Source: Frankia casuarinae (GTDB lineage: Bacteria; Actinomycetota; Actinomycetes; Frankiales; Frankiaceae). Taken from it: a stretch of DNA of 64,000 nucleotides. The notes beneath the pieces are model-generated. The model worked only from the letters and a program-made list of their open reading frames with translations, was not told the origin of the DNA and did not search any database. This document shows positions 27,203-37,192 of the stretch, piece by piece (within the stretch, counting starts at the first letter, position 1; every line of letters starts with the position of its first letter). The stretch is from NCBI RefSeq assembly GCF_000013345.1, contig NC_007777.1, forward strand, positions 5,270,001-5,334,000. The letters run 5' to 3'. The position numbers were made by a program, and so were the translations under genes.

Positions 27203-28608
27203 GCCTCAGGCTTCACTTCGCCGTCCGCTCGGATGTCGGGCACGTACGGGAAGGAAACGAAGATTCAGCCTATGCCGGGCTCCGCCTGCTGGCGGTGGCC
27301 GACGGCATGGGTGGTCATGCCGCGGGGGAGGTCGCCAGCTCAACGGTGATCTCCCGCCTGGCGGATCTCGACGACGCGATCGACAGCGACGATCTCGTGA
27401 CGGAGCTGAACGAGGCCGTCCGGGACGCCAATCGGCAGCTGCGCGAGATGTCGCTGGAGAACAGCGCGCTGGACGGCATGGGCACCACGGTGACCGCCGT
27501 GCTCTCCTCCGGTGACATGCTCGGGGTGCTGCACGTCGGCGATTCCCGGGCCTACCTGCTGCGCGACGGCGTCCTCAGCCAGGTCACCCACGATCACACC
27601 CTGGTGCAGGATCTCGTGGACCAGGGTCGGATCACCCCCGAGCAGGCGAACACCCATCCGCAGCGCTCGCTGCTGATGCGGGCGCTCGACGGTCGGGAGG
27701 TCGAGCCCGATCTCTCCGTGCGCCAGGCGATCGCGGGAGACCGCTACTTGCTGTGCACCGACGGCCTGTCGGGGGTGGTGAGCGAGGAGACAATCCTCGA
27801 GACGCTGCTGCTGCCCACCCCGCAGGAGGCGGTCGACCAGCTGGTCGACCTGGCCCTCAAGGGCGGCGGCCCGGACAACATCACCGTCGTGGTCGCCGAC
27901 ATCGAGGAGGACCACGGCGAGGCGGAGCCCTATCCCCTCGTAGCCGGCGCGGCGGCCGAGAAGCGGGCGGTTCCCGGCGCGTCGCCGGCCCGCAGCGGGC
28001 CGAATCCCCAGTACCCCGACCACGAGTCCGCGGCGGCGAAGGCGGCCCGTATCGGTCGGCCGGGCTTCCACCGGCGGGACCGCCAGGCGCAGGCCAGCGA
28101 TCGGGGCGACGACGACGGCGACGACTCCGACCCGGAAGGATCCGGGGGACGGCGCTCCGGGCGGCGGGTCCTGTTCGTCTCCACCGTGGTGTTCGTGCTC
28201 ATCGCGGCCGGTGCCGCGGCCGGGTGGACCTACGTGCGCGGGCAGTACTATGTCGGCGTCGACGACGAACACGTCGCCCTCTTCCAGGGAGTGAAGGGCA
28301 TTCCGCTGTCCTCGGTGGTACTCCCCCGCCGTCAGCCACTGTCGGAGGTTGCGGAGCCCGATCAGGCGGAGCTCCGACGAGGCATCCGCGCCGGCAGCCG
28401 CGACGATGCGGAAAAGATCATCTCGCGCCTACGGACCCCGGCCACGCCCTCCGTACGCCCGAGTCCGAGTCCGACCGACCGTTCCAAGGTGCCGTCGGGC
28501 ACCTCGGGCTCCTCCCTCCTGTCCACCGCCCTGTGCCAGCCGGCGACCGGTGCCGGCGTCACGGTCCCGGGATGCCCGACCACACCCGTCCCCACCCCCT
28601 CACCGTGA
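27199..28608 (+). CDS. pstP: PP2C-type Ser/Thr phosphatase PstP
   Basis: A 469-residue membrane phosphatase that reverses PknA/PknB phosphorylation. The PP2C domain (1-235) shows the metal-binding motifs EDSAY, ADGMGGHAAGE, GDSRAYLL, CTDGLSG and GGPDNIT. A charged linker leads to a transmembrane helix (VLFVSTVVFVLIAAGAAAGW) and an external part ending in a Pro/Thr-rich tail. GTG 27199 overlaps the fhaB stop. The extracellular region is longer than needed for anchoring and may sense something. rodA starts 13 bp later. Confidence 0.95.
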   Translation: MSLRLHFAVRSDVGHVREGNEDSAYAGLRLLAVADGMGGHAAGEVASSTVISRLADLDDAIDSDDLVTELNEAVRDANRQLREMSLENSALDGMGTTVTAVLSSGDMLGVLHVGDSRAYLLRDGVLSQVTHDHTLVQDLVDQGRITPEQANTHPQRSLLMRALDGREVEPDLSVRQAIAGDRYLLCTDGLSGVVSEETILETLLLPTPQEAVDQLVDLALKGGGPDNITVVVADIEEDHGEAEPYPLVAGAAAEKRAVPGASPARSGPNPQYPDHESAAAKAARIGRPGFHRRDRQAQASDRGDDDGDDSDPEGSGGRRSGRRVLFVSTVVFVLIAAGAAAGWTYVRGQYYVGVDDEHVALFQGVKGIPLSSVVLPRRQPLSEVAEPDQAELRRGIRAGSRDDAEKIISRLRTPATPSVRPSPSPTDRSKVPSGTSGSSLLSTALCQPATGAGVTVPGCPTTPVPTPSP

Positions 28609-28621
28609 TCTCAGGCCAGCG

Positions 28622-30118
28622 ATGACCCGCCCGCCGATCCCCCTACCTCCGCTACGCAGGCCGAGGTCGGCGGACCTCACCGCGACCTTCGCCGGTTTCC
28701 CGCTGCCCACCGGCACCAACCTCCCGCCGTACCGGCGCCGGGAGCTCATCCTGATGATCTTCGCCGGCGTGCTCGCGACCAGCGCGCTCGCCGCGTTGAC
28801 CTTCGCCGACATCGGCCAGGTCTCGCTCGGGATCTTCTCCATCGGTCTCGGCTTCTTCTGCCTGTGGGCGCTGGCCCACCTGGCGGTACGCAGGTTCGCG
28901 CCGGCCGCCGACCCGGTGCTGCTCCCGGTCGTCGTCGCGCTCAACGGCCTGGGCCTGGTCATGATCTATCGGCTCGACCTCGCCAAGGCGGATGCCGCCG
29001 AGCGGGCGGGAACCCACATTCCGCCCGGTGCCGCGCAGACGCAGCTCGTCTGGACCCTGCTGGCGGTCATCGTCTTCATCCTGGTGCTGGCGCTGGTACG
29101 CGATCATCTCTCGCTCGCCCGGTACGCCTACACGGCCGGCCTGGTCGGTCTGGTCGGTCTGGTGCTGCCGATCGCGCCGGGCATCGGCGCGACCATCAAC
29201 GGCGCGCGCCTCTGGCTGCGGATCGGGCCGTTCTCCTTCCAGCCGAGCGAAGTCTCGAAGATCATTCTTCTGATCTTCTTCGCCGGCTATCTGGTCAACA
29301 AACGCGAGGTCCTCTCGGTGGCCTCCCGCTCCTTTCTCGGGATGGGGATCCCGCGCGCCCGCGACCTCGGGCCGGTACTGGTGGCGTGGCTGGCGAGCCT
29401 GGGCATCCTGATCGTGCAGAAGGACCTCGGCTCGTCCCTGCTGTTCTTCGGAATGTTCATGGTCGTCCTCTACGTCGCCACCGAGCGGGTATCGTGGCTC
29501 TTGGTCGGCTTCGTGCTGTTTCTGTTCGGTGCCGTGATCGCGCACAGCATGTTCAGCCATGTCCAGGTCCGGGTGGACGGCTGGCTGCACGCCTTCGACG
29601 GTGACAACCCGTCGAGCACGTCGTACCAGCTCGTGCAGGGCCTCTACGGCTTCGCCGCCGGTGGCATCACCGGTACGGGGCTCGGGGAGGGGCACCCGCA
29701 GAAGGTGCCGTTCGCGAACACCGACTTCATCATGGCGAGCCTCGGTGAGGAGCTCGGTCTCACCGGCGTCATGGCCATCCTGATGATGTACGCCCTGGTC
29801 GTGCTGCGCGGGATGCGCGCGGCCCTCGGCGCGAAGGACCCGTTCGGCAAACTGCTGGCGGCCGGGCTGTCCTTCACCCTGGCGCTGCAGGTGTTCGTGC
29901 AGGTGGGCGGGGTCATGCGGCTCATCCCGCTGACCGGGCTCACGCTGCCGTTCGTCTCCTACGGCGGGTCGTCCATCGTGGCCAACGCCGCGATCATCGC
30001 GTTGCTGCTGCGGGTCAGCGACGCCGCCCGCCGCGCACCCGAACCGGTGCCGGATGCCCCCCTGTTCGACCCGGGCGCGGTTGCAGAGAGTCCCACCCAG
30101 GTGGTGAAGACGACATGA
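28622..30118 (+). CDS. rodA: FtsW/RodA/SpoVE-type peptidoglycan polymerase
   Basis: A 498-residue SEDS-family protein with about ten membrane segments. The conserved NGARLWLRIGPFSFQPSEVSKI loop and QKDLGSSLLFF are SEDS signatures, and FANTDFIMASLGEELGLTG and LPFVSYGGSS follow. SEDS proteins polymerise lipid II glycan strands. The position between pstP and pbpA supports RodA rather than FtsW. ATG 28622 follows the pstP stop by 13 bp. Its end overlaps the pbpA ATG by four bases (30115-30118). Confidence 0.93.
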   Translation: MTRPPIPLPPLRRPRSADLTATFAGFPLPTGTNLPPYRRRELILMIFAGVLATSALAALTFADIGQVSLGIFSIGLGFFCLWALAHLAVRRFAPAADPVLLPVVVALNGLGLVMIYRLDLAKADAAERAGTHIPPGAAQTQLVWTLLAVIVFILVLALVRDHLSLARYAYTAGLVGLVGLVLPIAPGIGATINGARLWLRIGPFSFQPSEVSKIILLIFFAGYLVNKREVLSVASRSFLGMGIPRARDLGPVLVAWLASLGILIVQKDLGSSLLFFGMFMVVLYVATERVSWLLVGFVLFLFGAVIAHSMFSHVQVRVDGWLHAFDGDNPSSTSYQLVQGLYGFAAGGITGTGLGEGHPQKVPFANTDFIMASLGEELGLTGVMAILMMYALVVLRGMRAALGAKDPFGKLLAAGLSFTLALQVFVQVGGVMRLIPLTGLTLPFVSYGGSSIVANAAIIALLLRVSDAARRAPEPVPDAPLFDPGAVAESPTQVVKTT

Positions 30119-31557
30119 ACCGCACGGTGCGCAAGGTCGCCGTCGTCTGCATGGTCCTCTTCGCCGCGCTCCTGGTGAACGCGAACTGGCTCCAGGTGGG
30201 CGAGGCGGGCAGCCTCAAGTCCCAGCCGACGAACGGGCGTCAGATCACCGAGCGCCTGGAACGACAGCGGGGCGCGATCGTCGCCGGTGACGTGGAGATC
30301 GCACGTTCGGTGCCGTCGAACGACCAGTACAAGTACCAGCGGCAGTATCCGGCCGGGCAGCTCTACTCCAACGTTACCGGCTACTACACGCTGTTCACGG
30401 CGGCCGGCCTGGAGCGGTCCGAGGACGTCTTCCTGTCCGGAGACGACGACCGACTGCTCGCAAGCCGGGTGACCGGCCTGTTCACCGGCGCGGAGCGGCG
30501 CGGCGGTTCCGTGGTCACCACGATCAACCCCGCCGTCCAGAAGGCGGCGGCGGAGGCGCTCGGCAACCGCAAGGGCGCGGTGGTCGCCATCGAGCCGTCG
30601 ACCGGCGCGATCCTGGCGATGGTCACCAACCCTTCCTACGACGCGAACGCGCTGGCGGCCCATGATGAGAAGGCCGCGGCCAATGCCTATGGGCTGCTGT
30701 CGGGCAATCCAGATCAACCGCTGCTGAACCGGGCAGCCCAGCAGACCTATCCGCCCGGTTCGACCTTCAAGCTCATCACCGCCGCCGCCGCGCTGTCACA
30801 AGGCAGGACGCCGGACACTCGTGTCGCGGCACCCGATGAGCTACCGCTCCCACTGAGCACCGTGCGGCTGCCGAACTTCGGCGGCGAACGCTGCGGCGAC
30901 GGCGAGACCGACACCCTCATTCACGCGCTCGCCATCTCCTGCAACACCGCGTTCGCACAGCTCGGTATCGATCTCGGTGCCGACACCCTGCGCCGGCAGG
31001 CCGAGGCCTTCGGCCTGAACGCGACCTTCCCCGACTTCCCCTTGCAGCAGGCCCGTAGCGTCTTCCCCGCCAAGCTCGACGCCGCGCAGACCGCGCAGTC
31101 GGCGATCGGCCAGTACGACGTCCGGGTCACGCCCCTACAGATGGCGGAGGTGGTCGCGGCGATCGCCAACGACGGCACGGAGATGAAGCCCTATATCGTG
31201 TCCGAACTACGCAGCCCGGACCTCAAGAGGATCAGCAAAACCGAGCCGAAGAAACTCGGTGAACCGGTGAGCAGCGAGGTGGCCGCCCAGCTCACGACCA
31301 TGATGGAAAGCGTGGTGACGTCGGGGACCGGTCGGCGGGCGCAGATCGGCGGCGTCACCGTCGCCGGGAAGACGGGGACCGCCGAGCACGGCACCAGCCT
31401 GCCGCACGCCTGGTTCGTGGGGTTCGCCCCGGCGGACGCTCCGAAGATCGCGGTTGCCGTCATCGTCGAGGACGGCGGCGGCGAGCTGGGTACCGGTGGT
31501 GCCGTCGCCGCCCCCGTCGCGAAACAGGTCATACAGGCCGCATTGGACAAGCCATGA
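30115..31557 (+). CDS. pbpA: Penicillin-binding protein 2-type transpeptidase PbpA
   Basis: A 480-residue class B penicillin-binding protein with one N-terminal membrane helix (residues ~7-25). Catalytic motifs are S216-TFK219 (GSTFK), S275-C-N277 and K419-T-G421. It forms the cross-linking partner of the adjacent RodA, as in mycobacterial PbpA. No PASTA domain is seen. The stop overlaps the ATG of the next kinase gene (31554-31557). Confidence 0.95.
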   Translation: MNRTVRKVAVVCMVLFAALLVNANWLQVGEAGSLKSQPTNGRQITERLERQRGAIVAGDVEIARSVPSNDQYKYQRQYPAGQLYSNVTGYYTLFTAAGLERSEDVFLSGDDDRLLASRVTGLFTGAERRGGSVVTTINPAVQKAAAEALGNRKGAVVAIEPSTGAILAMVTNPSYDANALAAHDEKAAANAYGLLSGNPDQPLLNRAAQQTYPPGSTFKLITAAAALSQGRTPDTRVAAPDELPLPLSTVRLPNFGGERCGDGETDTLIHALAISCNTAFAQLGIDLGADTLRRQAEAFGLNATFPDFPLQQARSVFPAKLDAAQTAQSAIGQYDVRVTPLQMAEVVAAIANDGTEMKPYIVSELRSPDLKRISKTEPKKLGEPVSSEVAAQLTTMMESVVTSGTGRRAQIGGVTVAGKTGTAEHGTSLPHAWFVGFAPADAPKIAVAVIVEDGGGELGTGGAVAAPVAKQVIQAALDKP

Positions 31558-33182
31558 ACAACTCCCCGGGCAATCCCATCTCCCCGTCGCAGCCCTTCGC
31601 CGGCGCCGCGTCGCCGAACACCGTCCTCGACAACCGGTACCGCCTGAACGGGCGGATCGCCGCCGGCGGCATGGGTGAGGTCTGGCGTGGCCTGGACCTG
31701 ACCCTCGGCCGCCCCGTCGCGGTGAAACTGCTGCGCCCGGAGTACGCCAGCGACGAGTCGTTCCTGGTGCGGTTCCGCGGCGAGGCCCGCCATGCCGCCC
31801 GGCTGTCACACCCGGGCGTCGCCTCGGTCTATGACTACGGCGAGGTCGCGACCGCCGACGACTACCCGACCGCCTACCTGGTCATGGAGCTGGTGGAGGG
31901 GGAGCCCCTCTCCGCCGCGCTGCACCGGGAGAAGCGGTTGTCCCCGGAACGCACGCTGGACATCCTCGGGCAGGCGGCCGACGCGTTGCAGGCCGCGCAC
32001 GCCCTCGGCGTGGTCCATCGCGACGTCAAGCCCGGCAACCTGCTGCTGCGCCCGGACGGCGCGGTGAAGGTCACCGACTTCGGGATCGCCCGCGCGGTCG
32101 ACGCCGCGCCGCTCACCGCCACCGGCATCATGATGGGGACGGCCTACTACGTGTCCCCCGAGCAGGCGTCCGGGCGTCCGGTGACACCGGCGAGCGACGT
32201 CTACTCGCTCGGCGTCGTCGCGTACGAGTGCCTCGCCGGTCGCCGCCCCTTCGACGACCGCAACCCCATCGTGGTCGTGATGGCCCACCAGCAGGACACC
32301 CCGCCCCCGCTGCCGACCGACATCCCCTACCAGGTACGGGCCCTGGTGGACTCGGCGATGGCCAAGGACCCCGCGCGCAGGCCCAGTTCGGCGGGGGCAT
32401 TCGCGCGTTCGGCGGCCGGGATCCGGCGCAGTCTGTGGAGCCCGGAGCCGGCGCGCTGGCCCGGCGCACCGGACGCGACCGCCCGCCATCCGGGGCCGGG
32501 CGCCGTCCTCCCGCCCGCCGGTGCCGCCGCTCGCCCGCCCCGATCCACCTCGCGCACCCGGCCACCGTCCTGGGTGGCCGCACCGCCACCGTCCGGTCAC
32601 ACCAGTGGACCGGGGCGCACCGGCGCTTCGCCGGACAACGCCCAGGCGGTTCCCGATGGCCCGGAAGCCATGCTCGGCGGACCCGACGTACCTGCAACGG
32701 CCCTGCACAGCCCGCCCTTCGGCGGCCCCGACACGGCGTACGGTGGCCCCGAGTCGGCGTACGGCGGCTCGGCCTACGGGACGTCGGACCGTGGCGGCCC
32801 CCGCGATCCCGGCACCGCCTACCACCCGGGTCCGCCGCCGTGGGCCCGTACCCCCGGCGGCCCCCCAGGTCCGTCCGGCCCGGACAGCCCGGATGATCTG
32901 CGGCCGGGCTGGGAGGGGCGAGCCGCTCGACGGCACCGGCCGAAGGCGGCCTCCCGTCCCGCCCTGCCACTGCCACTTCTGATCATTCTGCTGATCCTCA
33001 CCGTGGTGATCGTCGCATTCGCGACCAACAGGTTGTTCTCCGGCAGCAATTCCGCATCGAACTCCGCGACCACACCACCGAGGGTGGTCTACCCAACCGC
33101 AATCGGTGATGAAATCGTCAGCGGTAACGCCGGGTCGGCGATTTCCGGCGCGGGAGGGGCGACGGCAGGGGAGTATTCGTGA
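31554..33182 (+). CDS. pknA: Ser/Thr protein kinase PknA-like
   Basis: A 542-residue receptor-type kinase. Hanks motifs include the glycine loop AAGGMGEVW, ATP-lysine K58, catalytic loop HRDVKPGN with D157 and DFG at 175-177. A ~150-residue Pro/Gly linker leads to a transmembrane helix (LPLPLLIILLILTVVIVAF), and only ~50 external residues follow, so there is no sensor domain. It matches mycobacterial PknA, which phosphorylates division proteins such as Wag31 and FtsZ (family knowledge). Four-base overlaps with pbpA and pknB show translational coupling. Confidence 0.94.
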   Translation: MNNSPGNPISPSQPFAGAASPNTVLDNRYRLNGRIAAGGMGEVWRGLDLTLGRPVAVKLLRPEYASDESFLVRFRGEARHAARLSHPGVASVYDYGEVATADDYPTAYLVMELVEGEPLSAALHREKRLSPERTLDILGQAADALQAAHALGVVHRDVKPGNLLLRPDGAVKVTDFGIARAVDAAPLTATGIMMGTAYYVSPEQASGRPVTPASDVYSLGVVAYECLAGRRPFDDRNPIVVVMAHQQDTPPPLPTDIPYQVRALVDSAMAKDPARRPSSAGAFARSAAGIRRSLWSPEPARWPGAPDATARHPGPGAVLPPAGAAARPPRSTSRTRPPSWVAAPPPSGHTSGPGRTGASPDNAQAVPDGPEAMLGGPDVPATALHSPPFGGPDTAYGGPESAYGGSAYGTSDRGGPRDPGTAYHPGPPPWARTPGGPPGPSGPDSPDDLRPGWEGRAARRHRPKAASRPALPLPLLIILLILTVVIVAFATNRLFSGSNSASNSATTPPRVVYPTAIGDEIVSGNAGSAISGAGGATAGEYS

Positions 33183-35254
33183 CCGACGTGACGGAGATGT
33201 ATGCCCCGGGGGCTGGGCCGCAGATCATCGGCGGGCGTTACGAGCTGGGCGAGGGCATCGGCTATGGCGGCATGGCGGAGGTCTTCCGCGGTCGTGACAT
33301 CAGGCTCGGCCGTGAGGTCGCCGTCAAGACGCTGCGCCCGGACCTCGCCCGTGATCCCACCTTTCTCGCCCGGTTCCGCCGAGAGGCGCAGTCCTCGGCC
33401 GCGCTGAACCACCCCGCGATCGTCTCGGTGTACGACACGGGCGAGGACCTCATCAACGGGGCGCAGATCCCCTACATCGTGATGGAGTTCATCGAGGGAC
33501 GGACCCTGCGCGACGCGCTGCAGACCGAGGGCCGGTTCACCGAACGCCGCGCTATGGAGATCACCTCCGACGTCTGTGCCGCCCTGGACTACAGCCACCG
33601 GATGGGGATCATCCACCGCGACATCAAGCCGGCGAACGTGATGCTCAGCCCGGACGGCTCGGTCAAGGTCATGGACTTTGGCATCGCCCGCGCCACCACC
33701 GCGACCTCCTCGACCATGACCGCGACGGCGGCGGTGATCGGCACCGCTCAGTACCTGTCCCCGGAGCAGGCCCGAGGAGCCCGCGTTGACGCCCGCAGCG
33801 ACGTCTACACCACCGGGGTGCTGCTCTACGAACTGCTCACCGGGTCGCCGCCGTTCCGCGGGGACAACCCGGTGGCCGTGGCCTACCAGCACGTGCGGGA
33901 GGACCCGCTGCCGCCGTCCGCTCACGATCGCGACATCTCCCCCGAGGCCGACGCGATCGTCCTCAAGGCGATGGAGAAGGACGCCGACGACCGCTACGGC
34001 ACTGCGGGTGAGATGCGCGACGATCTGGAACGGGCGCTGGCCGGACGGCGCGTGCACGCCATGATGGGAGGTGGTGGCGCGGGCGGGGCCGCCACCACCC
34101 TCGGCCCGGCCGCGCCCGGCACGGCGATCCTCAGCCGCGGTGACCGAGCGGGTTATCCCACCCGGGACCGCTACCGCGACGACGACTACCGCAACGACGA
34201 CCAGACCACTTACCGCGACGTCCCCTACGACGACGGCCGGTTCGGCACCGGTCCGTTCGACCGCTACGACGTGACCGGGGCCATCGACCGGCGGGCCGTT
34301 CCCAATCAGGAGCGTTCCCAGACGTGGAAGTACATCCTCGCGGGTCTCGGAATCGTCATCGTCTTCGTCGCCGTCGTCCTGCTCGCCACGACCTTCCTCA
34401 GCACCGGTGACAACACCGCCTCCACGAAGAAGATCCTCGTCCCGACCGGCCTCGTCGGGCAGAACGAGCAGCAGGCCCGCGCCCGGCTGCAGAGCGCCGG
34501 CTTCGGGGGGGAGGTGGTCACGAAGCTGGTCGATTCACCGGACCTGGCCGGTCGGGTCACGGCGGTCGACCCGGCCGAGGGCAAGGAGGTCGCCGCCAAG
34601 GGGGTGATCACCCTGTCGATCGGCAAGGCCGCCGACGACGTCCAGATCCCCGCCGACCTGATCGGGAAGACCCAGGCCGAGGCCGAGGCGGCCCTGCGGG
34701 CGTTGGGGCTGGTCCCGAACCCGATGGCCTACGGCAACCCGACCAGCCAGAAGGTCGGCACGGTGGACAGCACCGATCCGCAGGCGGGTTCGGCCGTCAA
34801 GCGCGGCAGCACGGTCACGCTCAACGTGGTCAGCCCGAACGTCAACGTTCCCGACGTGCGCAACCGCACGTACGACAATGCCGCCGCCGAACTCGGCCGC
34901 TACGGGCTGAGGGCGGCCCAGCAGCCCGTCGCGAACAACAACGTGGCGCCGGGGACGGTTGTGGACCAGAGCCCGTCCGGCGGCAACGTCCCTCGGGGTT
35001 CGACCATCACGCTGTCCGTCGCCCAGCAGATCCAGACCACCGCGCCGCCGACTCCAACCGAGACGCCAACCGGGCCCACCCCGACCACGGAGCCGACCAG
35101 CACTTCGCCGAGCCCGACGGGTAATCCCACCCCTGGGACACCGGCCACGACGAAGCCGGGCGGCCTGGGGGGGCTGCTGGGCGGCCGCAACGGCGGTGGC
35201 GGTTCCGGCGGTGGCGGTTCCGGCGGTGGCGGTTCCGGCGGTGGCGGCACCTGA
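33179..35254 (+). CDS. pknB: Ser/Thr protein kinase PknB with three PASTA domains
   Basis: A 691-residue transmembrane kinase. The kinase domain (21-285) has ATP-lysine K50, HRDIKPAN with D148, and DFG at 166-168. A transmembrane helix lies at about 383-405. Three PASTA domains follow (roughly 418-480, 482-546 and 547-612), which bind muropeptides and lipid II in relatives. The C-terminus is Pro/Thr-rich and ends in glycine-serine repeats of the GGGGS type (about 35190-35251). Mycobacterial PknB has four PASTA domains, so this is one shorter. It controls cell-wall synthesis and division. It is the last gene of the operon; trpG follows after about 100 bp. Confidence 0.96.
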   Translation: MTDVTEMYAPGAGPQIIGGRYELGEGIGYGGMAEVFRGRDIRLGREVAVKTLRPDLARDPTFLARFRREAQSSAALNHPAIVSVYDTGEDLINGAQIPYIVMEFIEGRTLRDALQTEGRFTERRAMEITSDVCAALDYSHRMGIIHRDIKPANVMLSPDGSVKVMDFGIARATTATSSTMTATAAVIGTAQYLSPEQARGARVDARSDVYTTGVLLYELLTGSPPFRGDNPVAVAYQHVREDPLPPSAHDRDISPEADAIVLKAMEKDADDRYGTAGEMRDDLERALAGRRVHAMMGGGGAGGAATTLGPAAPGTAILSRGDRAGYPTRDRYRDDDYRNDDQTTYRDVPYDDGRFGTGPFDRYDVTGAIDRRAVPNQERSQTWKYILAGLGIVIVFVAVVLLATTFLSTGDNTASTKKILVPTGLVGQNEQQARARLQSAGFGGEVVTKLVDSPDLAGRVTAVDPAEGKEVAAKGVITLSIGKAADDVQIPADLIGKTQAEAEAALRALGLVPNPMAYGNPTSQKVGTVDSTDPQAGSAVKRGSTVTLNVVSPNVNVPDVRNRTYDNAAAELGRYGLRAAQQPVANNNVAPGTVVDQSPSGGNVPRGSTITLSVAQQIQTTAPPTPTETPTGPTPTTEPTSTSPSPTGNPTPGTPATTKPGGLGGLLGGRNGGGGSGGGGSGGGGSGGGGT

Positions 35255-35352
35255 GGTCGTCGCGCCGACGGAGGCGGTCGTGGCTGCTCAGGCAGTATGG
35301 GACTGCGGCCGCCCACGGCAGGGTGCCTGATGCCGCGGGAGGTCACGATCTG

Positions 35353-36003
35353 ATGCGCATCCTGGTGATCGACAACTACGATTCGTTCGTCTTCAACCTT
35401 GTCCAGTACCTGGGCCAGCTCGAGACCGAATGCATCGTGCGCCGCAACGACGAGATGACGCCGGCCGACCTCGCCGCGCTCGGCGTCGACGGGGTCCTGC
35501 TCTCCCCGGGACCGGGTACGCCCGAGGCGGCCGGCGTGAGCATTCCCATGGTGCGAGCCTGCGCGTCGGGCGGCATGCCGCTGCTCGGGGTGTGCCTGGG
35601 CCATCAGGCGATCGCGGTCGCGTTCGGCGCTACCGTCGACCGCGCCCCGGAGTTGCTGCATGGCAAGACCTCGGTCGTCCGCCATGACCGGACCGGCGTT
35701 CTCACGGACCTGCCGTCGCCGTTCGTCGCGACCCGCTACCACTCGCTGGCCGTCGAGGAGGACACCCTTCCCGAGGAAATCGAGGTGACCGGCCGGACCG
35801 AAAGCGGCGTGGTGATGTCGCTGCGCCATCGACGCCTCCCGCTCGAGGGCGTGCAGTTCCACCCGGAGTCCGTCCTCACCCAGGGCGGCCACCTGATCCT
35901 CGCCCGTTGGCTGGACCAGTGCGGCGACGGCGGCGCGGCGCGCAGGCTCGCACCGGGGCTGTCCGCCGAGGTCGAGACCCTGCGGACGGCGGCGTTCTCC
36001 TAG
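35353..36003 (+). CDS. trpG: Glutamine amidotransferase TrpG/PabA
   Basis: A 216-residue class I amidotransferase that provides ammonia to anthranilate or aminodeoxychorismate synthase. Features are ILVIDNYDSFVFNLVQYL, the oxyanion segment LLSPGPGTP, nucleophile Cys in GVCLGHQA and the His-Glu pair in QFHPESV. It is the homologue of mycobacterial TrpG, which also lies between pknB and the DUF881 gene and probably serves both pathways. ATG 35353 was chosen by family alignment. It is convergent with the DUF881 gene, the stops overlapping in CTAG. Confidence 0.94.
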   Translation: MRILVIDNYDSFVFNLVQYLGQLETECIVRRNDEMTPADLAALGVDGVLLSPGPGTPEAAGVSIPMVRACASGGMPLLGVCLGHQAIAVAFGATVDRAPELLHGKTSVVRHDRTGVLTDLPSPFVATRYHSLAVEEDTLPEEIEVTGRTESGVVMSLRHRRLPLEGVQFHPESVLTQGGHLILARWLDQCGDGGAARRLAPGLSAEVETLRTAAFS

Positions 36004-36854
36004 CCGCGCCTGGCGATGCCGGACGGGTCGATCGGCCCGTCGTAGCCGGGTAGCCGGCTGTCGGCGGCCTCCTCGACGCGGTATCCCAGCCGGTAGGCGT
36101 CGACGTACTGCCGGTAGATCGTGACCTGCGGATTGGCCTGCAGGCTGGAGCGCAGCGCGGCGACCTCCCCGATCGCCGTGATCCGGAACGGCGGGGAGAA
36201 GACCTCGCCGTGCAGCAGAAGAGTGTTCCCGACGCAGCGGACCGCCGTCAGTGCCGTCACCCGGCGGTCCATGATGCTCATCGCCTCGGCGCCGCCGGCC
36301 CACAGCGCGTTCACGACCGCCTGGACATCCTGCTGGTGCACGATGAGATCGTCGGGCCTCGGGGCGGGCACGCCGGGGGCGTACGGGCCACCCCGGCCCT
36401 CCCGCGGGGCGTCGTCCAGCTCGACGGTCAGCGCCGGCCCGCGCACCGGGGCCAACCCCGCGGGACCGGCCAGCGACTCGACCAGGGACCGGGCGGCGGC
36501 ATCGGTCCCGAGCGCGAAGCCCGGTGCCCCCGACGGGACGGCCTGCGCCGTGGTCGCGCGCCGCCGCGACTCGGCGTCCAGCCCGGCGCGGCGGTCGGCC
36601 ACCCGGCCCGCCTCCTCGTCTACAACCTGCGCGACTCCCGCCCGCTCCTGGGCCGCCCAAGCGGCAGTGTCCCGCGGGCCGGCCCGATCGAACGGGCCGC
36701 CGTCCAGCACCACGACGCCGGACAGCACGCCGGCCCAGAACAGCGACACCGCCCAGATCACCCGCCGCGACCGGCCCCCCGGCCAGGGCCAGGGCCGTAG
36801 CCCGCCGTGCACCGTCGTCCCCAATCTCCCTCGGTGCCCCGCTGAACGGTTCAC
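36000..36854 (-). CDS. DUF881 family membrane-anchored protein
   Basis: About 284 residues from GTG 36854. One N-terminal membrane helix (VIWAVSLFWAGVLSGVVVL) is followed by a coiled-coil-like stretch and the DUF881 domain with LTVELDDAP, DLIVHQQDVQAVVNALWAGGAEAMSIMDRR and the DPSG end. The family sits beside crgA and trpG in mycobacteria (Rv0012 neighbourhood) and is thought to belong to the division apparatus; its molecular function is unknown. Longer in-frame starts reach 37259 but run over crgA on the opposite strand. Confidence 0.85.
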   Translation of the reverse strand: MNRSAGHRGRLGTTVHGGLRPWPWPGGRSRRVIWAVSLFWAGVLSGVVVLDGGPFDRAGPRDTAAWAAQERAGVAQVVDEEAGRVADRRAGLDAESRRRATTAQAVPSGAPGFALGTDAAARSLVESLAGPAGLAPVRGPALTVELDDAPREGRGGPYAPGVPAPRPDDLIVHQQDVQAVVNALWAGGAEAMSIMDRRVTALTAVRCVGNTLLLHGEVFSPPFRITAIGEVAALRSSLQANPQVTIYRQYVDAYRLGYRVEEAADSRLPGYDGPIDPSGIARRG

Positions 36855-37192
36855 CCATGCATGCCGATGAATCGCCGGGGGCGGCACGCGACCATGCCAC
36901 AACCAGCCCGGCCGGGCGATCCGTCCGCCGCGTCGGAGGTATCGCCTCCCGCGCAGGCTACGCGGCCGATGGCGCTCTCGATGCCACATGGGTCTGATCG
37001 CCCCGGCACCGGCCGCGACGTCGGCGTCGCCCGGGCCCCGACCGGAGGTGAATCCCGCCGGCCGGTACGCAACGGCGTTTCCACGGACGCCCTGTCTACG
37101 CTGGTACCCAGCGCGAGACCGCCGATGGCCGGACGAGGACGGCGACGACGGTCGCCGCTCTCGTCCACGCACGGCCATCGAGGAGTTCCGCA

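Noticed and set aside
34900-36900. A 666-residue minus-strand frame across pknB and trpG
   Set aside because: It overlaps pknB and trpG on the other strand; no motif, no ribosome site.
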